A DNA stretch of 64,000 nt from CAZJYI01 sp964550025 (GTDB lineage Bacteria > Verrucomicrobiota > Kiritimatiellia > UBA8416 > CAYOBW01), in the NCBI GenBank assembly GCA_964550025.1, contig CAZJYI010000052.1, forward strand, positions 1 through 64,000, written 5' to 3'. The number at the start of each line of letters is the position of its first letter. Position 1 is the stretch's first letter. The translations under genes were made by a program, and so were the position numbers. This document shows positions 53,069-62,606 of the stretch, piece by piece. Under the pieces are notes generated by a model that was given only the letters and a program-made list of their open reading frames with translations, did no database searches and was not told the origin of the DNA.

Positions 53069-53184
53069 AGGGGAAATGTCGAATGCTGAACTCTGAATGC
53101 TGAATATCGAAGTGGGAGTTCCTTTTCTCGGCGTGCCTTTCCCCTTCTCACTTCAGTATTCAGCATTCGAGATTCAGCATTCTA
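53069..53184. repeat. Inverted word-type repeat (GAATGCTGAA arms)
   Basis: Left arm with words ATGTCGAATGCTGAA, CTCTGAATGCTGAA, TATCGAAGTG (53074-53115) and right arm ACTTCAGTATTCAGCATT, CGAGATTCAGCATTCT (53148-53184) as its imperfect complement. A noncoding element between tRNA-Lys and rnc, similar to the one at 60442-60551. Confidence 0.8.
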
Positions 53185-53195
53185 CGGTTCCACTT

Positions 53196-53927
53196 TCATC
53201 CGTCCTCGCCAAGCGCTTCCTCCCCCAGCGACTCCAGGAGTGTCTTGGCCGCGCGGCGCTCGGCGTCCTGTTTACTTCGGCCCTTGCCGCGTTGGCTTCG
53301 GCCGTCTCGCAGCGTCACGGAGACGGTGAACTTCGTGGCGTGTGGCGGGCCTTCCTGCTTGAGCACGGCGTAGACGGGACTCTCTTTCCAACGGCGTTGG
53401 GAGAACTCCTGCAGCTTGCCCTTGGGATTGCCGGCCCACACGTCATCGCTGAGCTCGTCGATGACCGGCACGAAGACGCGCTTGAAGACCTTCTGAGCAG
53501 CCTTGAAACCTCCATCGAGATAGATGGCGCCGATCACAGCCTCCAGCGCATCTTCGAGATTGGACTTGCGGTCGCGTCCGCCACTCCCGTCCTCGCCACG
53601 TCCCATGCGAAGGAACGCCCCCACCCCAAGACTGCGTGCCAGCCCGGCCAGCGCGTGGCCACGCGTTATCTGGCTGCGCAACGAAGTCATCCTCCCCTCG
53701 TCGATGTCACGCATTTCCTTGTAGAAATGGGCGGCAGCGGCCATTCCGAGCACGGCGTCGCCGAGAAACTCCAGTCGCTGGTTGTCCATGATATCGTCGC
53801 CGCTCTCGACACGGAAAGAGGGGTGCGTCAGGGCGGCCTCGAGCATCTTCCGGTTGCGGAAGCGATACCCGAGGCGCTTCTCGAGAGACTTGTAGGGGTT
53901 CTTCCGCCCTGGCATCCCGATTCTCAT
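53196..53927 (-). CDS. rnc: Ribonuclease III
   Basis: 243 residues. The RNase III signature QRLEFLGDAVLG (near 50-61) and the second acidic site LEDALEAVIGAIYLDGG are intact, followed by a dsRNA-binding domain from about 165 (PKGKLQEFSQRRW to AERRAAKTLLESLG). It cuts double-stranded RNA, including rRNA precursors. Start at 53927 or, four codons later, 53915. On the minus strand after xerD. Confidence 0.95.
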   Translation of the reverse strand: MRIGMPGRKNPYKSLEKRLGYRFRNRKMLEAALTHPSFRVESGDDIMDNQRLEFLGDAVLGMAAAAHFYKEMRDIDEGRMTSLRSQITRGHALAGLARSLGVGAFLRMGRGEDGSGGRDRKSNLEDALEAVIGAIYLDGGFKAAQKVFKRVFVPVIDELSDDVWAGNPKGKLQEFSQRRWKESPVYAVLKQEGPPHATKFTVSVTLRDGRSQRGKGRSKQDAERRAAKTLLESLGEEALGEDG

Positions 53928-53982
53928 TGTCTCAAGTCCCTTCGACGAGGTCGCGCTTCGCGGCCGTCATCCGCTCCCCCGC

Positions 53983-54870
53983 TCACGCCCGGGGATGGTA
54001 CTGAGCGTGAATGGCTCGTAGCCGTCCCTGGTCGACATGTGTGTACACCTGCGTGGTCGCGATGTCGGCATGGCCCAGCATCTCCTGGATCACCCGCAGA
54101 GGAGCCCCGTTGGCCAGCAGATGACTGGCAAACGAGTGCCGCAGCGTGTGCGGCGACACCGGCTTGTTGATACCCGCCTTTGCCGCGTACCCGCGGATGA
54201 GCTTCCATATGCCTTTGCGCGTAAACCGCGTTCCCCGGTACGTAAGGAAGACGCTGCGGTCCGTCTTCTCATTGGCAAACTGCTGCCGTGACCGGGAAAG
54301 ATACGTCTTCAGATCTGACTGGGCCTTGTCCCCTACGGGCACCACGCGGACCTTTCTGCCCTTCCCATAGCATCGCAGGTATCCCTCGTCAAAGTGAATG
54401 TCCTCCAGCGTGAGGTGGGCAAGCTCCGAAACGCGCAAGCCCGTCGCGTAGAGCAGCTCCAGCATGGCCCGGTCCCTCACGGCGATCCGGTCCTCTCCCA
54501 CGGGAGCCGCCAGCAGTCGTTCGACTTCGCGCAGGGTGAGCACACCGGGCAGAATTCTCCAGAGGCGGGGCGAGTCCATCACTTCGGTGACATTGCGCCC
54601 GAGCAGGCCTTCCTGCTGCAGGTAGCGGAAGAACACCTTGATGGCCACCAGGCGCCGCGAGATGGAATTGACGCTGAGGCCACGGTCACGTTCGCTCATC
54701 AGGTAGTCCATCACATGCCGGCGACTGACGGCATTGAAGGAGTCTATGCGCCGCTTGGCGAGAAAGGCCGTGAAGCCGGTCAGGTCTCGGCCATAGGCTT
54801 CGCGGGTGTTGGCGCTCAGACCGCGTTCGAGCGCGATGTAGTCCAGAAACTGCTCGACCAGCACATTCAC
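53983..54870 (-). CDS. xerD: Site-specific tyrosine recombinase, XerD-like
   Basis: 295 residues, standard for XerC/XerD. SAM-like N-terminal domain, then the catalytic set: Arg in ATGLRVSEL, Lys in the [11 protein letters not shown] hairpin, [27 protein letters not shown] with the Tyr nucleophile. It resolves chromosome dimers at dif with its partner; no phage genes are nearby, so a housekeeping role is likely. Its ATG overlaps the upstream lipoprotein stop by four bases. Confidence 0.92.
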   Translation of the reverse strand: MNVLVEQFLDYIALERGLSANTREAYGRDLTGFTAFLAKRRIDSFNAVSRRHVMDYLMSERDRGLSVNSISRRLVAIKVFFRYLQQEGLLGRNVTEVMDSPRLWRILPGVLTLREVERLLAAPVGEDRIAVRDRAMLELLYATGLRVSELAHLTLEDIHFDEGYLRCYGKGRKVRVVPVGDKAQSDLKTYLSRSRQQFANEKTDRSVFLTYRGTRFTRKGIWKLIRGYAAKAGINKPVSPHTLRHSFASHLLANGAPLRVIQEMLGHADIATTQVYTHVDQGRLRAIHAQYHPRA

Positions 54871-55313
54871 GGTGCTTTGGGATTCGGAGGGGTGCCTTTC
54901 TTGAGCGTCATCGGACTCGCCGGAACCTCGTTGGCCGCAAGACCGGCTTTGGCTATGGCGAACTCGATGTTCTTGCGCGCCGTCTTCATGCTGTCGTAGG
55001 TCACGGTAACGACGTGACGCGACGTGTCGGTATGGATTTCACGAACGTTCTCCGGAAGCACTTTCTTGTTGGCAGGTATCGCCGCAACGCTGTAGGTCAG
55101 CGTAACCGTGTCTCCGGCGGTATTCGTGGCGATGGACATGACGTTTTTGGCGGGAACGGCCAGCTCGGCCATCACGGCCGTCGTTGCGCGCCGTGCCAAC
55201 ACGCCGTTCGTCATGCCGGGAACGTGAATATCAAAGGTAAGGATGTCACGGCGCCGGCAGCCGCACAGGACCACCGCCACCGCCATAATGGCCACAAACA
55301 TACGCACTTTCAT
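54867..55313 (-). CDS. Lipoprotein with degenerate heavy-metal-associated-like domain
   Basis: 148 residues from ATG 55313 (55325 is also possible). Lipoprotein signal [14 protein letters not shown]. Two betas-alpha-beta halves resemble HMA folds: [22 protein letters not shown] and the C-terminal [19 protein letters not shown]. The metal-binding CxxC of HMA proteins is replaced by TNGV, so copper or mercury binding is doubtful. Coupled by overlap to xerD. Role unknown. Confidence 0.7.
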   Translation of the reverse strand: MKVRMFVAIMAVAVVLCGCRRRDILTFDIHVPGMTNGVLARRATTAVMAELAVPAKNVMSIATNTAGDTVTLTYSVAAIPANKKVLPENVREIHTDTSRHVVTVTYDSMKTARKNIEFAIAKAGLAANEVPASPMTLKKGTPPNPKAP

Positions 55314-55463
55314 GACAGGGAACATAGCAACGGGGGCGGCGGGGAGTCAAGCAAGGGCGAAGATTGTGACTTTGCCAAGCGCGGGGCAGCGTGCTATCGT
55401 TCCCAGTCGGTTGCGGGGTGGGAACCCTATCGACCGGCCAATCCGCAAGCAACAGGAGACATC

Positions 55464-57131
55464 ATGAACAGCGACAGCATTAAGAAGGGCCTCGAGCGCG
55501 CACCCCATCGCAGCCTGCTCCGCGCCACGGGACTGACGGGCGATGACTTCGGCAAGCCCTTTATCGCGGTGTGCAACTCGTTCACCCAGATCATCCCGGG
55601 CCACGTGCACCTGAACACGGTTGGTGAGTACATCAAGCGGCACATCCGCAAGGCCGGAGCTGTTCCCTTCGAGTTCAACACGATCGGAATCTGCGACGGC
55701 GTGGCCATGGGGCACAGGGGCATGAAGTACTCCCTCCCGAGCCGCGAGTTGATCGCCGACAGTGTTGAATCAATGGTCAGCGCGCATTGCTTTGACGCGA
55801 TGGTGTGCATCCCCAACTGCGACAAGATCGTCCCCGGCATGCTCATGGGCGCCATCCGGGCCAACATCCCGACGTTGATGGTCAGCGGCGGTCCCATGAA
55901 AGCGGGCAAGACGAGTGACGGCCGCACCGTGGACCTGATCAGCGTGTTCGAAGGCGTCGCCGCCTGCGGTGCGGGCAAGATGACCGAGGAGGAACTCCTC
56001 GACGTGGAGGAGAATGCCTGCCCCACGTGCGGTTCCTGCTCCGGGATGTTCACGGCAAACTCGATGAACTGTCTGTGCGAGGCGATCGGGATGGCCTTAC
56101 CGGGCAACGGCTCCATTCTCGCCGTGGATACCGCGCGAAAGAAGCTCTATCGCCAGGCCGCCCGACGCATTGTCGAGATGGCCCTCGCCGAGGGGCCCAG
56201 GCCGCGGGACATCATCACGCGCGACGCCATTGACAATGCCTTCGCGGTGGATATGGCCATGGGCGGCAGCACCAACACCGTACTGCACACGCTGGCGATC
56301 GCGCACGAAGCCGGAGTGGCGTACGACCTGGACAGGATCAACGCCATCTCCGGAAAGTGTCCGAACATCTGCAAGGTCGCCCCGTCATCGGGTTTCCACA
56401 TGGAAGACGTCGACCGCGCCGGCGGAATCAGCGCCATCATCAGAGAGATATCGAACGTCAAGGGGTTGATCAAAGGACAAGCGATGACGGTGACGGGCAA
56501 GTCGCTGAAGCGCAACGTGTCACGCGCGAAGATTCTCGACACGGAAGTGATCCGAACGTTGGACAACGCCTATTCGCAGGACGGCGGCCTGACCATTCTG
56601 CGTGGCAACCTGGCGGAAGGCGGGGCGGTCGTCAAGAAGGCCGGCGTGGCCGACAGTATGCTCGAGTTCGTCGGGAAAGCGGTCATCTTCGACTCCCAGG
56701 AGGAAGCCTGCGAAGGCATCCTGAAGGGGGCGGTCAAGCCGGGTCACGTAGTGGTTATCCGCTATGAGGGGCCGCAAGGCGGCCCCGGCATGCAGGAGAT
56801 GCTGGCGCCCACGTCGTATATCATGGGCCAGGGACTGGGCGAGAGTGTGGCGCTGATTACGGATGGGCGGTTCTCGGGCGGCACGCGAGGCGCCTGCATC
56901 GGACACGTTTCGCCGGAGGCCGCCGAAGGCGGGCTGATCGGCCTGCTGCGCGACGGCGACACGATTCGCATCGACATCCCCGGCCACCTGCTGGAAGCCG
57001 AGGTGCCGCAGGATGAAATCGAGAGACGGCGCGCCGAGCTCCCGCCGTTCACGCCCAAGATCACGACCGGATACCTGCACCGGTATGCGCGGCTCGTACG
57101 CAATGCCGGTACGGGCGCCGTGTTGGGGTGA
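55464..57131 (+). CDS. ilvD: Dihydroxy-acid dehydratase
   Basis: 555 residues from ATG 55464 (AGGAGA upstream); the longer open frame to 55014 overlaps the lipoprotein gene and is not used. Fe-S cysteines in [10 protein letters not shown] and [17 protein letters not shown], and the C-terminal [11 protein letters not shown] signature. It dehydrates dihydroxy-isovalerate and its homologue in valine, leucine and isoleucine synthesis. Transcribed alone here. Confidence 0.96.
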   Translation: MNSDSIKKGLERAPHRSLLRATGLTGDDFGKPFIAVCNSFTQIIPGHVHLNTVGEYIKRHIRKAGAVPFEFNTIGICDGVAMGHRGMKYSLPSRELIADSVESMVSAHCFDAMVCIPNCDKIVPGMLMGAIRANIPTLMVSGGPMKAGKTSDGRTVDLISVFEGVAACGAGKMTEEELLDVEENACPTCGSCSGMFTANSMNCLCEAIGMALPGNGSILAVDTARKKLYRQAARRIVEMALAEGPRPRDIITRDAIDNAFAVDMAMGGSTNTVLHTLAIAHEAGVAYDLDRINAISGKCPNICKVAPSSGFHMEDVDRAGGISAIIREISNVKGLIKGQAMTVTGKSLKRNVSRAKILDTEVIRTLDNAYSQDGGLTILRGNLAEGGAVVKKAGVADSMLEFVGKAVIFDSQEEACEGILKGAVKPGHVVVIRYEGPQGGPGMQEMLAPTSYIMGQGLGESVALITDGRFSGGTRGACIGHVSPEAAEGGLIGLLRDGDTIRIDIPGHLLEAEVPQDEIERRRAELPPFTPKITTGYLHRYARLVRNAGTGAVLG

Positions 57132-57132
57132 G

Positions 57133-57237
57133 GCGGGTGGTCAGTGGTCAGTGACCAGTGATCAGTGAACAGTGGTCAGTGATCAGTGGGCAGTGATCAG
57201 TGGGCGGTGGGCGGAGACAGTGATCGGTCATCGGTGG
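57133..57237. repeat. Tandem CAGTGATCAGTG-type word array
   Basis: Ten or so degenerate units such as GTGGTCAGTGACCAGTGATCA fill the interval between ilvD and mtaB. The same words form the arms of 58985-59121. No coding sequence. Confidence 0.85.
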
Positions 57238-57260
57238 CCTGACATCAGCGGCTGGGCGGA

Positions 57261-58511
57261 ATGAAACGTGTTGCTTTCAAGACGGTTGGATGCCGCCTGA
57301 ACCAGGCCGAGACGGCACAGATGGCGGCCGGTCTGGAAGCTGCCGGCTACTGCGTGGTCCCGTTTGGCGAGGCCTGCGACGTCGGTGTCGTTCACACGTG
57401 CAGCATCACCGAAAACGCCGTCCGGAAGTGTCTCCGCCTGGCGCGCACGCTGCGGCGTCAGCCGTCACATCCCGTGGTCGTCCTCGCGGGGTGTGCGGTT
57501 GAGGCGGGCGCGGAGGATCTGCTTGAGCGCTCCGGCGCGGACCTCGTTGTCGGCCAGCTCGACAAGATGCGTCTGCCCGAAGTGCTGGCGGAGCTTGACG
57601 ATGGGTTTCGCGGTCCGCCCGCCCCGGACGCCTCCGTACCCACGCCGCGTTTCGACACCACGCGCGCCCTGGTCAAGGTCCAGGATGGTTGCGATTTCCG
57701 CTGCGCCTACTGCATCGTTCCGTATGCCCGGCACACGCCGGTCAGCAGGCCGTTCGGCGACGTGCTCGACGAGGTCAAACGCCTGAGCGACGACGGCTAT
57801 CGCGAGGTCGTCGTTACCGGCGCAAACCTCGGATGCTATCGGGACGGGCAGCACGATCTCGTTGATCTTCTCGCGGCCATGGAGTCCGTCGCGGGAATTG
57901 CGCGGATCCGGCTGAGCTCGATCGAGCTCTCGACGACGGAGCGGCGCATTGTCGACTTCATGGCTGCATCGCGCAAGCTCTGCAACTACCTCCACCTCCC
58001 CCTGCAGAGCGGAGACGACAGCGTTTTGCGCGCCATGGGGCGGCGCTATTCGGTCGAGGAATACAGGGCCGCGGTCCGGTACGCCGTCGAGCGCATCCCT
58101 TCTCTCGGGCTCGGCACCGACATCATCGTCGGGTTTCCCGGTGAGGACAAGCAAGCGTTCGAGAACACGCTGCGCCTGGTGTCGGACCTGCCGTTCAGCA
58201 ATCTCCACGTCTTTCCCTACAGCCGCCGCCCGGGTACGCGAGCGGCCGAGATGCCGGATAGCGTGCCCCCCGCGACGAAGAAAGAACGCTCGGCGACCCT
58301 CACGGCGCTGGGCAATCGCAAGCGCCTGCGGTTCGCGGAGAGCTTCATCGGCAGGAGCGTGTCAATCCTGGTTGAGCGCCTTTCCGGAGACGGCGAAGGA
58401 ACCGGCTGGACAGGCGAGTATGTCGAGGCGCGGGTCCATCGGCCGGGATTGGCGGTCAACGACATCGTAGGCTTCCAACCGTCGCGATGCGTCGACGGCG
58501 CGCTGGAGTAA
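57261..58511 (+). CDS. mtaB: tRNA (N6-threonylcarbamoyladenosine-37) methylthiotransferase, MtaB-like
   Basis: 416 residues. UPF0004 N-terminal domain with three cluster cysteines (TVGCRLNQAE, VVHTCSITENA, LAGCAVEAG), radical SAM motif CDFRCAYC, and a TRAM-like C-terminus (VSILVERLSG to DIVGFQPSR). The TVGCRLNQ opening and C-terminal length point to MtaB (ms2t6A) rather than MiaB or RimO. It thiomethylates tRNA A37 using two [4Fe-4S] clusters. Confidence 0.92.
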   Translation: MKRVAFKTVGCRLNQAETAQMAAGLEAAGYCVVPFGEACDVGVVHTCSITENAVRKCLRLARTLRRQPSHPVVVLAGCAVEAGAEDLLERSGADLVVGQLDKMRLPEVLAELDDGFRGPPAPDASVPTPRFDTTRALVKVQDGCDFRCAYCIVPYARHTPVSRPFGDVLDEVKRLSDDGYREVVVTGANLGCYRDGQHDLVDLLAAMESVAGIARIRLSSIELSTTERRIVDFMAASRKLCNYLHLPLQSGDDSVLRAMGRRYSVEEYRAAVRYAVERIPSLGLGTDIIVGFPGEDKQAFENTLRLVSDLPFSNLHVFPYSRRPGTRAAEMPDSVPPATKKERSATLTALGNRKRLRFAESFIGRSVSILVERLSGDGEGTGWTGEYVEARVHRPGLAVNDIVGFQPSRCVDGALE

Positions 58512-58652
58512 AGGTTTTTCTTGCGTAAGTGGTTCATATTGTGTCAAATGCGTAATCGGTCATCGTTACACGGGTAGGTACGACTTCAGTGTCTAGTCGC
58601 CCTGCGGATGCCAGATTGCCGGGTACGTCACTTTAGCTGCAAGGGAGGAGCC

Positions 58653-58934
58653 ATGACCAAACGAGAGTTGGTTGTCCGCATATCCAAGGAAACGGGCATT
58701 GTCCAGGAAGACGTTCATGCCGTCATTCAGAAGACGCTGGACTACATCACCGAAGCCCTCGTGCAAGGCGACCACATCGAGTTCCGCGATTTCGGCGTGT
58801 TCGAGGTCACGACACGCAAGTCCAGGATTGGGCGGAATCCCAGGAAGCCTGAAGACGTCGTTCAGATCCCTGAACGCAAGGTCGTCAAGTTCAAGGCCGG
58901 TAAGAAGATGAAGGAACGCGTCCTGGGAAGCTAG
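58653..58934 (+). CDS. HU/IHF-family DNA-binding protein
   Basis: 93 residues. GGGAGGAG precedes the ATG. Helical N-terminus MTKRELVVRISKETGI, then the saddle FRDFGVFEV and DNA-binding arm TTRKSRIGRNPRKPEDVVQIPERKV with the intercalating Pro, as in IHF/HU. A nucleoid-bending protein, unlike the Lys-rich tail protein at the left edge of the window. Confidence 0.95.
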   Translation: MTKRELVVRISKETGIVQEDVHAVIQKTLDYITEALVQGDHIEFRDFGVFEVTTRKSRIGRNPRKPEDVVQIPERKVVKFKAGKKMKERVLGS

Positions 58935-58984
58935 ATGACCGCCCACTGCCGGCTGCTGAAGAGGTCGCCGACGCCTCCGTGAAA

Positions 58985-59121
58985 CCAGTGATCAGTTGTC
59001 AGTGATCAGTGGTGTCCAATACTGGCGCGATCCTCTCTCGTCCCTGGGAGAACACGGTCACCGATCACCAATACCTGATGACCAATCACTGACAACTGAT
59101 AACTGATCACTGATAACTGAT
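58985..59121. repeat. Inverted word-type repeat (CAGTGATCAGT arms)
   Basis: Left arm CAGTGATCAGTTGTCAGTGA and following words (58985-59013); right arm CACTGACAACTGATAACTGA and following (59070-59121) as complement; unique centre between. The interval between the HU and hisS genes holds nothing else. Confidence 0.85.
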
Positions 59122-59154
59122 CTCTTGCTCAATTGCCCAACTCGAGCTGACACA

Positions 59155-60453
59155 ATGCCTAATCCCTCAACATCATTCGGTCCGCCCCGTGGAATGCGCG
59201 ACTTCTATCCTGACGACATGGTGAGACAGGACCGCCTGTTCGACGTCTGGCGGACGTCCGCGGAGCGCTTTGGATTCCAGCACTACGATGCCTGCGTGGT
59301 CGAGTCGCTCGAACTGCTCACGCGCAAAGCAGGCGAGGAGATCACGCGGCAGATCTACGCGTTCGAGGACAAGAGCGGCCGCCACCTCGCCCTGCGCCCC
59401 GAGATGACACCGACCCTTGCCCGCATGGTTGCCGCCAGGCAGTCGGCGCTCGGCTCCCCTCTGCGGTGGTACACCATTGCCCAGTGTTTCCGCTACGAGC
59501 GGATGACCCGCGGCCGCAAGCGCGAGCACTACCAATGGAACCTGGACGTTGTCGGCGAAACGGCCGTCACGGCTGAGGCGGAAGTCATCGCCACGGCCAT
59601 CCGTGCCTTGCGGGCACTGGGGCTGGGGCCTGAGGACGTCGTCGTCCTGTTCAGCAGTCGTGCTCTGTTGGCCGACCTCCTGACCCGTCTGGGAATTGCC
59701 GAAGCGCACCACGCCGCCACCTTCCTGGCACTCGACAAGCGCGGCAAGGTGAGCGACGAGGAGATCGGCGAATTGCTGGTCTCCGAAGGCCTTGACGGCG
59801 ACACCGTACGAAACGTCTTTGACCTCATGGCTATCGAGTCTCTCGCGGACGCGCGCGACGTCCTCAAGGAAAACACCCCGTCACTTCAACGGGTCGCGGA
59901 GTTTGTCGATATCCTGGGCGTGCACGGGATTGCCGATGCCGCGCGTTTCGACATCTCGGTCATCCGGGGGCTGGCCTACTACACCGGCATCGTGTTCGAG
60001 GCGTTTGACGCGGAGCGGAAATTCCGCGCCGTTTTCGGTGGCGGGCGCTACGACAACCTGCTGGCCCAGGTTGGCGGGAAGCCCATGTCCGGTGTCGGGC
60101 TGGGGTTCGGCGACGTGGTGATTGAGGAGATCCTCGCGGACCGGGGGCAGGCGCCGGAGCGCCGGGGCGCCGACGTCTACGTCGCCTACATGCAGCCGGA
60201 GCAACGCGACACGGCCGTGCGCGTCGCGAATGCTCTGCGACAACGCGGGCAGTCCGTCGCCATGGCGCTGGCCCCCGACCGAAAGGCCAAACGTGTCTTT
60301 TCCCAGGCTGACAGGGGCGGCTATAGGAACGCGATCTACATCGGTCCGGACGATGTGGCCGCCGGCGCCATCCGCATCAAGGACCTCGCCTTGCGGGAGG
60401 AGGAGACGGTGCGGTTGGAGGAGCTGGTTTCAGAGAGGGGAAATGATGAATGA
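59155..60453 (+). CDS. hisS: Histidyl-tRNA synthetase
   Basis: 432 residues from ATG 59155. Class II motifs: motif 1 region PPRGMRDFYPDD, motif 2 CFRYERMTRGRKREHYQWNLD, and motif 3 with GGGRYDNL; the histidine-binding RGLAYYTG is present. C-terminal anticodon-binding domain. The last residues (RGNDE) and the TGA stop are encoded by the left arm of the word-type repeat that follows. Confidence 0.95.
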   Translation: MPNPSTSFGPPRGMRDFYPDDMVRQDRLFDVWRTSAERFGFQHYDACVVESLELLTRKAGEEITRQIYAFEDKSGRHLALRPEMTPTLARMVAARQSALGSPLRWYTIAQCFRYERMTRGRKREHYQWNLDVVGETAVTAEAEVIATAIRALRALGLGPEDVVVLFSSRALLADLLTRLGIAEAHHAATFLALDKRGKVSDEEIGELLVSEGLDGDTVRNVFDLMAIESLADARDVLKENTPSLQRVAEFVDILGVHGIADAARFDISVIRGLAYYTGIVFEAFDAERKFRAVFGGGRYDNLLAQVGGKPMSGVGLGFGDVVIEEILADRGQAPERRGADVYVAYMQPEQRDTAVRVANALRQRGQSVAMALAPDRKAKRVFSQADRGGYRNAIYIGPDDVAAGAIRIKDLALREEETVRLEELVSERGNDE

Positions 60454-60551
60454 TGAATGCTGAACAACGAATGATGAAGTCCAGACGCAAGCGGCGAGGC
60501 CAGTCTCCGCCCCACTTCAGCCTTCATCATTCAGCGTTCGACGTTCGACAT
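60442..60551. repeat. Inverted word-type repeat overlapping the end of hisS
   Basis: Left arm words GAAATGATGAATGATGAAT, GCTGAACAACGAATGATGAAG (60442-60479) and right arm CTTCAGCCTTCATCATTCAG, CGTTCGACGTTCGACATTTC (60516-60555) are complementary. Related to 53069-53184. It lies between the convergent hisS and aspS genes. Confidence 0.8.
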
Positions 60552-60564
60552 TTCCCCTCTCCCG

Positions 60565-62343
60565 CTACTCCCCCATCGGCAACTCCAGCTTGAGGTGCAG
60601 TTCCCGCAACTGGCGCGGGGAGGCTTCCGACGGAGAGCCCATCATCAGGTCCTGCGCGCGCTGGTTCATGGGGAAGGCGATGATTTCACGGATGTTGGAT
60701 TCCTCGGCGAGCAGCATCACGATGCGGTCCACGCCGGGTGCGATTCCGCCGTGAGGCGGGGCCCCGTACTTGAACGCGTTGAGCATGAACGAGAAGTTCG
60801 ATTCGACCTGCTCGCGCGAATAGCCCGCGATCTCGAACGCGCGGTACATGATGCCACGGCTGTGGTTTCGTATTGCACCGCTCGAAAGTTCGATTCCGTT
60901 GCAGACGATGTCGTACTGAAAGGCCTTCACATCGAGGGGCGCCTGGTTCTCGAGCGCTTCCAGTCCGCCCTGCGGCATCGAGAACGGATTGTGCGAGAAG
61001 ATGACGGTCTGCGTCTCTTCATCGAGCTCGAACATCGGAAAGTCCACGACCCAGCAGAAACGGTAGACATCTTTCTCGACGATATCGAGATCGTTGCCGA
61101 GCTTCAGACGCAGATCACCGGTGATGCGGCTCGCCACCGCGGCCTTGTCACATACCAGGAAGACGACGTCCCCGGTGTTTACATCGCACTGGCTCGCCAG
61201 AGACGTGAGCTCGGTTTCGGTGAGGAACTTCGCTACCGGCCCTTTGATCTTCTCGGCGTCCCACACCAGGTATGCCAGGCCCCGCGAACCGATTGACTGC
61301 GCGTACTCAACGAGTTTGTCGAAGAAGCTGCGCGGCTTGTCGGCAATCTGCCGGACCGGGATGGCCCGCACCACGGCGCCCTGCTCAACGGCGTTCTTGA
61401 ACGCGTTGAATCCCGCGTTGCGAAAGACCTCGGTGACATCCACCATCTCGATCGGAATGCGCAGGTCAGGCTTGTCGCTGCCGTATTTCAGCATCGCCTC
61501 CGCATACGGAATGCGCCGGAAAGGAGTCTCGTCCACGGGCTTCTCTGTGAACTCATTGAACACGCCGGCCAGAACGTCTTCGACCACCTCAAAGACATCG
61601 TCCTGGGTGACGTACGACATCTCTATGTCGAGTTGGTAGAACTCGCCCGGCGACCGGTCCGCCCGGGCGTCCTCGTCTCGAAAACAGGGCGCAATCTGGA
61701 AATACCGATCGAATCCGGCCACCATCAGAAGCTGCTTGAAGAGCTGCGGCGCCTGGGGCAGCGCGTAGAACTTGCCGGGGTGCACGCGGCTCGGCACGAG
61801 GTAGTCCCGCGCCCCTTCCGGAGAGCTGCACGTCAGGATGGGCGTCTGAAACTCCTGGAAGCCGTGTTCCAGCATGCGTCGCCGCAGGCTGGCGATGATC
61901 TGGGAGCGCAGCAGGACGTTCTCGTGCATGCGTTCCCGTCTCAGATCCAGGAAACGGTACCGCAGGCGCAAGTCCTCAGGGCCGTCTTCCTCCCCGGCCA
62001 GGTGCAACGGCAACGTCTCCGCGGCACTCTCGATATGCACGGAGTCCGCGAGCAACTCTACCTTTCCGGTAGGCAACTTGGGGTTGATGGTATCTTCCGA
62101 GCGCGGTTCGACTACGCCGGTTACGGTAATCACGCTCTCAGGCTTCAGGTGCTGGCACATCTCGAAGAAGTCGCGGTCGGGCTGGACAACGACCTGGGTA
62201 ACACCGTAGTGGTCGCGCAGATCGATAAACAGTAGACTGCCGTGATCCCTCTTTCGAAAGACCCATCCCGAAAGCCGGCATTCCCGTCCCGCATCGTCAG
62301 GCCGCAGCTCGCCGCACGTATGGGTTCTGTACGGATGCTTCAT
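60565..62343 (-). CDS. aspS: Aspartyl-tRNA synthetase
   Basis: 592 residues, bacterial type. OB-fold N-terminus ([14 protein letters not shown]), motif 2 in [25 protein letters not shown], inserted GAD domain in the middle, and motif 3 in [27 protein letters not shown] precedes the ATG. Attaches Asp to tRNA-Asp (and perhaps tRNA-Asn). Confidence 0.96.
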   Translation of the reverse strand: MKHPYRTHTCGELRPDDAGRECRLSGWVFRKRDHGSLLFIDLRDHYGVTQVVVQPDRDFFEMCQHLKPESVITVTGVVEPRSEDTINPKLPTGKVELLADSVHIESAAETLPLHLAGEEDGPEDLRLRYRFLDLRRERMHENVLLRSQIIASLRRRMLEHGFQEFQTPILTCSSPEGARDYLVPSRVHPGKFYALPQAPQLFKQLLMVAGFDRYFQIAPCFRDEDARADRSPGEFYQLDIEMSYVTQDDVFEVVEDVLAGVFNEFTEKPVDETPFRRIPYAEAMLKYGSDKPDLRIPIEMVDVTEVFRNAGFNAFKNAVEQGAVVRAIPVRQIADKPRSFFDKLVEYAQSIGSRGLAYLVWDAEKIKGPVAKFLTETELTSLASQCDVNTGDVVFLVCDKAAVASRITGDLRLKLGNDLDIVEKDVYRFCWVVDFPMFELDEETQTVIFSHNPFSMPQGGLEALENQAPLDVKAFQYDIVCNGIELSSGAIRNHSRGIMYRAFEIAGYSREQVESNFSFMLNAFKYGAPPHGGIAPGVDRIVMLLAEESNIREIIAFPMNQRAQDLMMGSPSEASPRQLRELHLKLELPMGE

Positions 62344-62458
62344 CTGTCTCTCCCCGCGGCGGCAGAGCCGCGCCTAGGTATGGAGGTCTGGTCCACAAAA
62401 GCGCGCATACTAGACCAAAAGCCGAGGAGTTGCAGCAAGAAAAACGAGACGTTACTCG

Positions 62459-62605
62459 CCCGGGGCGCATCTGCGATTTGGTACCGATATTGAGCCCTGA
62501 CGCTTGGGAACCGCCTCACGGCGGCACTACAAACGGGTCAGCGTCTGTTTGTAGTGCGCTCGTAAGAGCGTATCCCGCCATGTGCACCAAATCGCAGATG
62601 CGCCC
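62459..62605. repeat. MITE-like element, copy B, with 8-bp target duplication
   Basis: Terminal inverted repeats at 62463-62484 and 62584-62605 (core GCGCATCTGCGATTTGGT). GTTACTCG occurs directly on both sides (62451-62458 and 62606-62613), a target-site duplication. The interior is copy A (1530-1670) inverted: CGCTCTTACGAGCG, CACTACAAAC and CCGCCGTGAGGCGG are shared. The insertion touches the stop codon of the L,D-transpeptidase gene. Confidence 0.9.
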
Positions 62606-62606
62606 G

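Noticed and set aside
53983..54870. Phage or island integrase
   Set aside because: Length and motifs fit housekeeping XerD, and the neighbours are rnc and a lipoprotein, with no mobile genes.
55014..55463. N-terminal extension of IlvD
   Set aside because: The frame is open, but it overlaps the lipoprotein gene on the other strand; the ATG at 55464 has a ribosome site and the conserved IlvD N-terminus.
57133..57237. Possible CRISPR array
   Set aside because: Units are short degenerate words without constant-length spacers and no cas gene is present; the same words also form inverted arms at 58985-59121.
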